Shown here piece after piece: positions 43,194 through 51,313 of a stretch of 64,000 bases of DNA. The DNA lies in NCBI GenBank assembly GCA_029261875.1, contig JAJDAL010000054.1, positions 62,001 through 126,000 on the forward strand. Direction: 5' to 3'. How positions within the stretch are numbered: position 1 is the first letter of the stretch; every line of letters begins with the position of its first letter. The translations under genes and the position numbers were made by a program. Source of the DNA: Deltaproteobacteria bacterium. Its GTDB lineage: Bacteria; Myxococcota_A; UBA9160; JAJDAL01. Below the pieces are notes generated by a model, which did not search any database, was not told where the DNA came from, and worked only from the letters and a program-made list of their open reading frames with translations.

Positions 43194-46100
43194 GTGAATC
43201 GCTCCGCTTCGATTGGGCGGCTGGCGATCGTGAATCGCGGCGAGGCCGCAATGCGGTGCATCCGAGCCGTCAAGGCCCTGCGCGCCGCGGAACAGTCTTC
43301 GATGCAAGTGATCGCGCTCTTCACCGAATCGGATCGAGATTCCCCGTACGTTCGCCATGCGGATGAAGCGTTCGAATTGCCAGCACCGCGCGGCGACGTG
43401 GCGGCTTTTCTGGATGTGGAGTCCGTCCTGGAACTCTTGATCCGGGCGCGCGTGGACGCGGTTTGGCCGGGTTGGGGCTTTCTCGCCGAGGCCCCCGACT
43501 TCGTCGACGCGTTGACGGCGGAAGGCATCGCGTTCCTCGGCCCGAGTTCGGCCGCCATGCGCTCGCTTGGCGACAAGGTGGGTGCCAAGCAACTCGCGGA
43601 GAAAGCCATGGTGCCCGTCGCTGCCTGGAGTGGCGGCGTGATCGAGAATCTCGCCCAGGCGGGGACCTGGGCCGATCGAATCGGTTTTCCGGTCGTCATC
43701 AAGGCCGTGGCGGGTGGCGGTGGGCGCGGAATCCGCGTGGTCGAGCAGGCGTCGGAAGTCGCACCCGCCTTCCGGTCCGCCGCCGCCGAGGCGCGCAACG
43801 CTTTCGCAGACGATCGGCTCTTCGTGGAGAAGAAGCTCGTCGGCGCCCGGCACATCGAAGTTCAAATTGCGGGGGATGCCTTCGGAAGTGTGCGGAGCTT
43901 TGGGTCCCGCGATTGTTCGGTGCAACGAAGACACCAGAAGGTGATCGAGGAGGCGCCGCCTCCGAACCTCGACTCGGGGCTGTTGCGATCGGTCGAGATC
44001 TCGGCGATTCGAATCGCCGAAGCCGTCGGATACCGGGGCGTGGGTACGGCGGAGTTTCTGTTGGTGGGCGACGAGTTCTACTTCATGGAGATGAATCCGA
44101 GGCTGCAGGTCGAGCACGGAATCACCGAAGAGGTGGCGGGCGTCGATCTCGTGGAACTTCAGATCCGCTTGGCGCGCGGGGAGGCAATGCCGCTGCTTCC
44201 GAGCGAAGTGCGAAGCGTTGCGATCGAGGCGCGCGTCTGCGCCGAAGACCCGCGAGCGGGATTTGCGCCGGCGCCGGGAAGGATCGAGGTCTTCGATCCC
44301 GCGACAGGACCGGGGATCCGTATCGACAGCGGTGTGGTGGCGGGGAGCCCGATGCCCGCGGCTTTCGATTCGCTGGTCGCGAAGGTGATCGCAACCGGCC
44401 GAACTCGGGAGCAGGCGCGCGCACGCCTGGTTGCGGCCTTGGGGGACTTCGATCTCGTGGTCGCCGGTGGAACGACGAACAAGGGAGCGCTGCTCGATGC
44501 ACTCGAGCATCCGGATTTTCGCGCGGGGGGCGTCGACACCGGCTGGTTGGAGCGCGAGGTCGGGGCGGGGCCGTCCTACGCGGTTCGCGAGGAACCGGCA
44601 CTCGTGGCCGCCGCTATCCTGAGTTACCAGCGGTGGCGCGCTCTGGTTCGTAGCAATTTCTACGACGATCCGGCGAACCTTTCGGCGGTTCGCGTTCCGC
44701 CTTCGGCCGGTCAGGAAATCGATCTCGTCCACGACGGAGAGACCTACCGACTCCGCGTCTACGCGGTGGGATCCTGGCGATACCGCGTATACCTCGAAGA
44801 TCGGTCCGTGCTCGCGACGCTGCGCGAGGAGGGGGCCCACACCGCCCGACTCGAATTGGGGGGGCAGAACTTTCGCGTCGCCCACGATGCGACCGCAGGG
44901 TCCCTTGGGTTGGAGATCGAAGGGCGCGCTTTTCGTTTCGGGTTGCAGACCGCCGGCCACGTGCGCGCCGGGGCACCCGCGATGGTGGTTGCCGTGAGTG
45001 TAGAACCGGGCGAGTCGGTGCAGCGGGGCCAACGCCTGGGCGTACTCGAAGCCATGAAGATGGAAGTGGGATTCGAGGCGCCCGTCGCCGGTGTGGTGTC
45101 GGAAGTGCGCGTCCATCAGGGGCAACAGGTAGCGGCCGGGGAAGTCATCCTCGTGATCGAGCCCACTGCGGACGTATTGGGCGGCGCGTCTCGGCGTCGC
45201 ATCGAGTTGACCGCAGAACCCGACGCCCTCGGGGACACCGTACGCGACGAAGTCCGCCGGGTGTTGCTCGGATACGATGCAGACCCCGATCGCGCGAAAC
45301 AAGTCGTCGCACTTCTCGAGTCGCCACCGAATTCGTCGGACTCAGAAACCCTGCGCGCGGCGCTGGCGGAAATACGCCACGAATTGATTCCGCTCGCGGA
45401 TGTAGCCCGGCTTTTCGTTCGTTCCACGGCGGCATCGGCTTCGGGGGATGCGGGTCCGTCGAACTACGCACGCTTGCGGATGTTCGTGCGGCGCTCGCGC
45501 GCCGGTGGAGCGGGAATCGACGAAGGGTTTCTCGGGTTGGTGGGGAAGGCCCTTCAGCACTATGGGGTGTCGAGTCTCGAAGCGTGCGATGCCCTCGAAC
45601 GTGCGGTGCTTCGACTGTTGGCTTCCCAGAGCGCTCCCGAATTGCGCGATCGGTTGGTGTTGGCGGTCTTGCGGAATGTCCACGGACTCGCAGTGGCGGG
45701 CCTCGACCTTTCCCACGAATTGCCGTTGCGCGACGCCCTGGAGGCGATTGCGAGCATGCGGGGACTCTTCTCGGACGCGGTTTCGGATGCCGCCATCGAG
45801 GCGCGCTACCTGATCTTCGAGCACCGGGAGATCGAGCGACGGGCCGAAGAGACGACCCAGGAGGTGACGGCCTGGCTGCGCCTGGCGGAATCGAGTCCGG
45901 TGCCACCGCCCGAACCCGTGTTGCTTCAGCTCGCGGATGCGCCGCGTTCGGTGTTCGATCGTGTGGGGCGTTGGCTCTCGGACCCGGATCCAAGGCGACG
46001 CGCCATCGCCTTGGCGGCCCACCTGCGAAGGCTCTATGCACCGGCGGTTCCCCAACACAGCGCTTCCCTCCAACACGACGGACGACTGATCGACCGACTC

Positions 46101-48647
46101 GCGTTGGGCGACGGACGCCGGGTGTTGGCGGGCACGTGCGCGGTGGATGAACTCGGCGCGGGAATCGAGCGTTTGCTGCAAGCCGGAGCGCGCGAAACCC
46201 GCGTCGCGGGTTTCGAACTGTTCGTGGCGTTGTCGGCCTGGTCGCAGGTTCCCGGGGTGGAGGAGGTCGCGGCGCTCTTTGCGACTGCCGCCATGCCGGC
46301 GCGCTTCACCCTGAATTGGATCGATCCGGTGACGCCCGCGCGGCACTGGACGTTCGTCCCCCAAGCGGACACTTCGGGGAGGCTCGACGCGTCGCTCCAC
46401 GAGTTGCATCCGGAGGTCGCCGCCCGGGTGAACTTCGGGCGGCTCGCGGGGTTCGCGCTCGAACGAATTCCCGCGCCCGAGGACATCTATTGTTTTTACG
46501 GCCGGGGAATCGACGCGCCGAGCGACGAGCGCCTCGTAATCCTCGCAGACCTACGCAGTGAGACGGCGGATCACGATCGCGAAGCATCGCTTCACGTCGG
46601 TGCTTTCGAGCACGTATTCTTCGAATCGACCCGCGCCCTGCGCAACGTCTTGGCGCGTCGCGATCCCAAGCGACGCCTGCAATGGAATCGCATTCAGATC
46701 TATGTCGCGCCCGAAGTTTTCCTCGATGAGGAGGTCGTCGATCGACTCTCGCGCCGACTGGCTCCGGCCACGCGCCATCTGGGGCTCGAGAAAGTCGTCG
46801 TGCGCTTGTGCCTTTTGGATCGCGCGGCGCCCGAACGCCCGGCGCGCGATACGGAGATCGTGATTTCCGATCTGACGGGCTCCCACATGACCGTGGAGCG
46901 ACGCGAACCCCGCAGTCTTCCGCTGGAAACCCGCAGCGAATACGAGCGGAGTGTGATTCGCGCGCGCCGCCGCGGCGTGCTGTACCCCTACGAGATTCTC
47001 CGCATGCTGCGGCGGGGAGCGGGCAACGTTCCGAGTATGGGGCCGTCCTTCAGCGCGAGTCGGTTCGAGGAGTACGACCTCGATCCCAACCCCGCGGTTT
47101 CGGGTGCGGTGTCGGTCGCAGAGCGCCCGTACGGCGAGAATGCTGCGGGTGTCGTGTTTGGAATGATCGAGACACCCACGGACAAGGTGCCCGAGGGGAT
47201 GCGGCGCGTGATCGTCTTGTCGGACCCGACCCGGGAACTCGGAGCCCTGGGGGCCGCGGAATGCGATCGGATCTGTGCCGCGATCGACCTCGCGCGCGAG
47301 CGGGGCGTTCCCCTCGAGTGGGTCTCGGTTTCATCCGGCGCGCGGATCGCCATGGACAGCGGGACGGAGAATCTCGACGCCACCGCAAGAGTCGTCCGGC
47401 GCATCGTGGAGTTCACCCAACAGGGCGGCGTGATTCACATCATCGCCGCCGGCGTCAATATCGGCGCACAGAGCTATTGGAACGCGCTGTCGACCATGCT
47501 TGCCCACACGCGGGGGGCACTCATCATGACCGGGCGCGCTTCCATGATGTTGACCGGGCGCGCGGCTCTCGATGCTTCGGGGTCGGTTTCGGCCGAGGAC
47601 GATCAGGCGATCGGGGGCTACGAGCGCGTCATGGGACCCAACGGAGAAGCACAGTATTTCGCCCCGGATCTCGTCGGCGCGTTCCGCGTTCTGTTCGACC
47701 ACTATCGATTCACCTATGTGGTTCCCGGCGAAGCGGGACCGCGTCCGCATGCGACGGAAGACACGGCGGAGAGAAATTTTGGCGCTGCGCCGTGCACGGC
47801 CGAAGGGTTCGAACGCGTTTCCGAAATCTTCGATGCGACGACGAACCCGGGCCGCAAACGCGCTTTTCCCATGCGCGACATCATGGGAGCCGTGATCGAT
47901 CGCGACGGCGGTCATCTCGAGCGCTGGCGCGGTTGGACGGGCGCGGAAACCGCCGTTGTGTGGGACGCGCATCTGGGGGGACATTCGATCAGTCTGATTG
48001 GGATCGAGAGTCGGAACCTTCCGCGCGAGGGTTACCGACCCGCCGACGGACCGGACAGCTGGACCGGTGGCACGCTGTTTCCCCTGGCGTCCAAGAAGGT
48101 GGCGCGCGCCCTGAACGCCGCGAGTGGCAACCGCCCCGTGGTGGTGCTCGCGAATCTTTCGGGTTTCGACGGTTCACCGGAATCCATGCGCAAGCTTCAG
48201 CTCGAGTACGGTGCCGAGATTGCGCGCGCGGTGGTGAACTTCCGGGGCCCCATCCTCTTCTGTGTGGTGTCCCGCTATCACGGGGGCGCCTACGTGGTGT
48301 TCTCCCGGGAACTCAATCCCCGACTTCGCGCCCTCGCGCTGACGGGTTCCTACGCCTCGGTGATCGGAGGGGGGCCGGCGGCGGCGGTGGTGCTGTCGCG
48401 GGAAGTGCGCGCGCGAGCGGCCCAGGACCCGCGGGTGCTGGCGCTTTCCGATCCCGGCCATCGGGGGGATCGCGACGCGATCCTCGCCGCCGTCCGGTTG
48501 CAGAAGCAGGCCGAATTGGCGAGTGAATTCGACGCGGTCCATACCGTGGACCGGGCGCGCGAGGTCGGGTCGCTCGACGAGCTGGTGGATCCGGCGCGAT
48601 TTCGGCAGCGCCTGGCCGAGATCCTAGATCAAGAAAGCGGGTCTTAA
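43194..48647 (+). CDS. Multidomain single-chain acyl-CoA (acetyl-CoA) carboxylase of eukaryotic domain order
   Basis: An 1817-residue biotin-dependent carboxylase from GTG 43194. Domains in order: biotin carboxylase at about 8-455 (VNRGEAAMRCIRAVKALR, VAGGGGRGIRVVEQ, MEMNPRLQVEHGITEE); a linker; biotin carrier near 590-660 with LEAMKMEVGF (biotinyl Lys near 621); a long helical ACC_central-like part at about 690-1260 (including RIQIYVAPEVFLDEEVVDRL); and carboxyltransferase beta plus alpha at about 1270-1817 (GVVFGMIETPTDKVPEGMRR, AAGVNIGAQSYWNALSTML, MTGRASMMLTGRAALDASGS, GFDGSPESMRKLQ, RYHGGAYVVFS). Bacteria normally split these functions into three or four genes. It forms an operon with the dehydratase and is followed by a TetR gene. 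Confidence 0.88.
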   Translation: MNRSASIGRLAIVNRGEAAMRCIRAVKALRAAEQSSMQVIALFTESDRDSPYVRHADEAFELPAPRGDVAAFLDVESVLELLIRARVDAVWPGWGFLAEAPDFVDALTAEGIAFLGPSSAAMRSLGDKVGAKQLAEKAMVPVAAWSGGVIENLAQAGTWADRIGFPVVIKAVAGGGGRGIRVVEQASEVAPAFRSAAAEARNAFADDRLFVEKKLVGARHIEVQIAGDAFGSVRSFGSRDCSVQRRHQKVIEEAPPPNLDSGLLRSVEISAIRIAEAVGYRGVGTAEFLLVGDEFYFMEMNPRLQVEHGITEEVAGVDLVELQIRLARGEAMPLLPSEVRSVAIEARVCAEDPRAGFAPAPGRIEVFDPATGPGIRIDSGVVAGSPMPAAFDSLVAKVIATGRTREQARARLVAALGDFDLVVAGGTTNKGALLDALEHPDFRAGGVDTGWLEREVGAGPSYAVREEPALVAAAILSYQRWRALVRSNFYDDPANLSAVRVPPSAGQEIDLVHDGETYRLRVYAVGSWRYRVYLEDRSVLATLREEGAHTARLELGGQNFRVAHDATAGSLGLEIEGRAFRFGLQTAGHVRAGAPAMVVAVSVEPGESVQRGQRLGVLEAMKMEVGFEAPVAGVVSEVRVHQGQQVAAGEVILVIEPTADVLGGASRRRIELTAEPDALGDTVRDEVRRVLLGYDADPDRAKQVVALLESPPNSSDSETLRAALAEIRHELIPLADVARLFVRSTAASASGDAGPSNYARLRMFVRRSRAGGAGIDEGFLGLVGKALQHYGVSSLEACDALERAVLRLLASQSAPELRDRLVLAVLRNVHGLAVAGLDLSHELPLRDALEAIASMRGLFSDAVSDAAIEARYLIFEHREIERRAEETTQEVTAWLRLAESSPVPPPEPVLLQLADAPRSVFDRVGRWLSDPDPRRRAIALAAHLRRLYAPAVPQHSASLQHDGRLIDRLALGDGRRVLAGTCAVDELGAGIERLLQAGARETRVAGFELFVALSAWSQVPGVEEVAALFATAAMPARFTLNWIDPVTPARHWTFVPQADTSGRLDASLHELHPEVAARVNFGRLAGFALERIPAPEDIYCFYGRGIDAPSDERLVILADLRSETADHDREASLHVGAFEHVFFESTRALRNVLARRDPKRRLQWNRIQIYVAPEVFLDEEVVDRLSRRLAPATRHLGLEKVVVRLCLLDRAAPERPARDTEIVISDLTGSHMTVERREPRSLPLETRSEYERSVIRARRRGVLYPYEILRMLRRGAGNVPSMGPSFSASRFEEYDLDPNPAVSGAVSVAERPYGENAAGVVFGMIETPTDKVPEGMRRVIVLSDPTRELGALGAAECDRICAAIDLARERGVPLEWVSVSSGARIAMDSGTENLDATARVVRRIVEFTQQGGVIHIIAAGVNIGAQSYWNALSTMLAHTRGALIMTGRASMMLTGRAALDASGSVSAEDDQAIGGYERVMGPNGEAQYFAPDLVGAFRVLFDHYRFTYVVPGEAGPRPHATEDTAERNFGAAPCTAEGFERVSEIFDATTNPGRKRAFPMRDIMGAVIDRDGGHLERWRGWTGAETAVVWDAHLGGHSISLIGIESRNLPREGYRPADGPDSWTGGTLFPLASKKVARALNAASGNRPVVVLANLSGFDGSPESMRKLQLEYGAEIARAVVNFRGPILFCVVSRYHGGAYVVFSRELNPRLRALALTGSYASVIGGGPAAAVVLSREVRARAAQDPRVLALSDPGHRGDRDAILAAVRLQKQAELASEFDAVHTVDRAREVGSLDELVDPARFRQRLAEILDQESGS

Positions 48648-48686
48648 TCAACCCATGGCAAAGCGGCGCTGAAGAAACAAAATCCT

Positions 48687-48719
48687 GTACGCCTGTACCC
48701 TACCTTGGTACAAACGTAC
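48687..48719. promoter_or_regulatory. Double-dyad operator upstream of the TetR gene
   Basis: Left half GTAC-gcc-TGTACC (48687-48699), seven-base spacer, right half GGTACA-aac-GTAC (48707-48719). Both the inner (TGTACC/GGTACA) and outer (GTAC/GTAC) arms are perfectly symmetric. It abuts the GTG start at 48721. It is a likely autoregulatory TetR site, and its position between the carboxylase stop and the regulator suggests control of the regulator more than of the carboxylase. Confidence 0.6.
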
Positions 48720-48720
48720 T

Positions 48721-49305
48721 GTGACGGTGGCGACAACCCCGCAATCCATGCCGCGCGGCGAGCAGCGGCGACTCGCCATACTCGACGGGACGCTTCGCGT
48801 GATTGCCCAGGGCGGAGTGGACGCCGTGACCCATCGGCGCGTGGCGGCTACGGCGGGCGTGTCGCTCAGCAGCACCACGTACTATTTCGCAACGCGAGAG
48901 GAAATGATCCTTGCTGCGTTTCGCCACCACATCGGAAATACGCCGCTGCTTTCGGATCGCCGCGAGCAAGCCGGCGACATCGACGACGCCATCGACTTCC
49001 TGGTGGAGTATTGCGAACGCCAACTCGCGCATCCGGGCATGCTGCGCGCAGAGTACGAATTGATTCTCTACACCGTGCGCGAGCCTCGTTTGTCCGAGGC
49101 CTATGAGGCCTGGCATCGCGCCCAGGAGAGCCGGATCGCCGAAGCGCTGGAACGCTTGGGGACGCCGCGTCCCGTCGACGCCGCGCGCCTGGTCGCCGGT
49201 GTCGTTCGCGCCTTCGAGATCGAATACCTGACGCGTCCCCGCGTCGTGATCGACGATTTGCGCCGCCGCCTCGAACTCCTTCTACCGGCTTTGGTGCCGA
49301 CCTAA
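48721..49305 (+). CDS. TetR/AcrR-family regulator
   Basis: A 194-residue regulator. The HTH is clear: RLAILDGTLRVIAQGGVDAV and HRRVAATAGVSLSSTTYYF, followed by a helical ligand domain (LVEYCERQLAHPGM; REPRLSEAYEAW). GTG 48721 has no SD and sits right against the operator, so leaderless translation or a start at ATG 48748 is possible. It follows the carboxylase gene by 73 bases. Ligand unknown; an acyl-CoA would suit the neighbourhood. Confidence 0.9.
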   Translation: MTVATTPQSMPRGEQRRLAILDGTLRVIAQGGVDAVTHRRVAATAGVSLSSTTYYFATREEMILAAFRHHIGNTPLLSDRREQAGDIDDAIDFLVEYCERQLAHPGMLRAEYELILYTVREPRLSEAYEAWHRAQESRIAEALERLGTPRPVDAARLVAGVVRAFEIEYLTRPRVVIDDLRRRLELLLPALVPT

Positions 49306-49404
49306 AACGGAAGATTCAACTTACCCACTCGAACAACCAGGCCAAATGCTGCGCTCTTCATGATCCTCTGAGGCCGCCCAATGTCCTTTTCCACCGGAGG
49401 AATC

Positions 49405-51300
49405 ATGAAAGCGCTTTCCCTTTGCATCGTGTTTGCCCTGTTCGCACCGGCGGCCGCCTCGGCCGCGGTGTGCCTCGACCGCGCACCCGCCGCCATCACT
49501 TCGGTCCCCGACGTTTCGCGCAAGTGCCAGGAGACCATGGCGAAGGAGGGGAACAAGTTCATGAAGAAAAAACTCACCACCCTCGACAAGTGCCGCATCA
49601 AAGAACCCGCGGGAACCTGTCCCACCGCCAAGGACGAGGACAAGATTCGAAAAGCGGTCTTGAAGGCCGCCGAGAAGATCACCAAAGAATGCGGTGACGA
49701 CGCCGCCCAGGCGGGCCTCACCTCCGCCTACGCGTCCTACACCGACGACACGATCATTTCGAGCTGCATGCTTTCCCAGCACAACGTCGAGGGCGAGTTG
49801 ATCGCCGCGTATAGCCACGGCGCAACGACCGAGGCCTGGCCCGTGACGGGAAAAGATCGCGAGAAATGCATCAAGGAAATCGGGAAATCCAGCTGGAAGT
49901 ATTTCGACCTCGCCTGGAAGCACTCGAACAACTGCATCAAGAAGCAGATGAAGGATGGCGCCGCAGGCAATCTGTCGGACGTCTGCATCGGCTCCTGGTC
50001 GGGAGGCGCCTTCGTGCCGCCCACGGACGAGAAGACCGCCGACAAGTTGTCGAAGTTGCTGGAGAAGACCGAGGACAAGATCGCGAAGAAATGTGATCCC
50101 ACGGAAGTGACCGGCGAGCTGGCTTCCATTTTCGCCTGTGCGGGGGCCACCACCGTGGCGGACCTACAGGAATGCATCGTGTGTGGGGGATGGGAAGCCG
50201 CAGTCGACGTGTTGGAGCACCAATACGCCGAGGACGGTTCCTTCGTCGCCCACGGTGTCGACGTGATCCAGACTGCGGTTACCGCCGCGTCGGACGGTGA
50301 CAAGCTCTTGATCGCATCGGGGACCTACGAAGAAGAAGTCGTCGTCGCCAACCACGATCTGTCGATCGTGGGTTGCGGTGGCGCAAGCGATGATCGACCG
50401 ATCGTCGTTCCCCCGACGCCGGAAGTGACCGGCCGTGGCTTCCAGGCCAGCGGTTTCGACGGCCTGTTGTTCCAGAGTCTCGACTTCTTCGACCAGAACA
50501 GCGATCACATCTTCGTGGCGGCCTCCGAGGGCTCCAAATACCGCGACATTCACGGCGATGGAAATCGCAACACGCGCTACGCGGTGTTCCCGGTGGGGAG
50601 CAACGACATTCTGGTCGAGCTTTGTGACGTCGAGGCCCAGGACGATGCGCCCATCTACGTGGGGCAATCGACCAACATCGTGGTTCGATACAACACCATT
50701 CGAGACGGTGTTGCGGGCATCGAGATCGAAAATTGCGGCAACGCTCAGGTGTACGGCAACTACGGAGAGGGGAACACCGGCGGGCTGCTCGTCTTCAAGG
50801 ACGGATCGTTGCTCGAACTCTCCGAATGCCACGACGTGCATCACAACCTGTTCGAGAACAACAACGAACCCAACTTCGGAACGGGGAACGTGTCGGTGGT
50901 GCCGACGGGGACGGGAATTCTCTCCCTGTCCAGTGATACGACCACGTACCACTACAACATCTCCCGTGGGAACAACTCGGTTGGGCTCGTGCTGGTCGAC
51001 CAGGTGATTGCCGAGTTTGGTCCTCCTTTCAGCTTGGACTTCGCGATCGACGACAATTACGTGTTCAACAACTGGCTCTCGGGAAACGGCACGTCGATCG
51101 ATCCGGATCGCTGGCCGTTGCCCTTTGGCGCGGACATCGTGTTCCTTTCGTTCGACACGAGTGGAAACTGCGAAAGCGGAAACATCTTCGACACGGAGAT
51201 CGGCTTTGCGGTGTTCGGGGCGGGGGCGAATCTCGGGACGTGCACGTTGCCGGCGCCGGACCCCTTCCCGGGCTGCCCGGTGGCGTCGGTTCTCCCCTAA
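49405..51300 (+). CDS. Exported Cys-rich module plus right-handed beta-helix protein
   Basis: A 631-residue secreted protein; GGAGG lies four bases ahead of ATG 49405. Signal peptide 1-21 (ALFAPAAASA). Residues 41-260 hold two four-cysteine helical units (C41, C63, C72, C96 and C155, C177, C194, C230) plus C245, C257, C260; both units begin with C-x21-C. From about 275 onward come parallel beta-helix coils as in pectate-lyase/NosD-like proteins (GDKLLIASGTYEEEVVVAN; NIVVRYNTIRDGVAGIEIEN; VYGNYGEGNTGGLLVFKDG). The catalytic residues of known lyases are not obvious. It is first of three genes with the same module and probably acts outside the cell on a polymer. Confidence 0.78.
   Translation: MKALSLCIVFALFAPAAASAAVCLDRAPAAITSVPDVSRKCQETMAKEGNKFMKKKLTTLDKCRIKEPAGTCPTAKDEDKIRKAVLKAAEKITKECGDDAAQAGLTSAYASYTDDTIISSCMLSQHNVEGELIAAYSHGATTEAWPVTGKDREKCIKEIGKSSWKYFDLAWKHSNNCIKKQMKDGAAGNLSDVCIGSWSGGAFVPPTDEKTADKLSKLLEKTEDKIAKKCDPTEVTGELASIFACAGATTVADLQECIVCGGWEAAVDVLEHQYAEDGSFVAHGVDVIQTAVTAASDGDKLLIASGTYEEEVVVANHDLSIVGCGGASDDRPIVVPPTPEVTGRGFQASGFDGLLFQSLDFFDQNSDHIFVAASEGSKYRDIHGDGNRNTRYAVFPVGSNDILVELCDVEAQDDAPIYVGQSTNIVVRYNTIRDGVAGIEIENCGNAQVYGNYGEGNTGGLLVFKDGSLLELSECHDVHHNLFENNNEPNFGTGNVSVVPTGTGILSLSSDTTTYHYNISRGNNSVGLVLVDQVIAEFGPPFSLDFAIDDNYVFNNWLSGNGTSIDPDRWPLPFGADIVFLSFDTSGNCESGNIFDTEIGFAVFGAGANLGTCTLPAPDPFPGCPVASVLP
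49525..50184 (+). repeat. Cys-rich module, copy A (two units)
   Basis: Residues 41-260 of the beta-helix protein. Unit 1 has cysteines at 41, 63, 72 and 96, unit 2 at 155, 177, 194 and 230. Both begin with C-x21-C (KCQETMAKEGNKF... and KCIKEIGKSSWKY...). The tail DLQECIVC matches the same element in copies B and C. Confidence 0.75.
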
Positions 51301-51313
51301 CGCGGAGTTGAAG

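Noticed and set aside
43008-45302. Minus-strand frame of 764 codons opposite the carboxylase
   Set aside because: Opposite a well-conserved biotin carboxylase domain; composition is that of a shadow.
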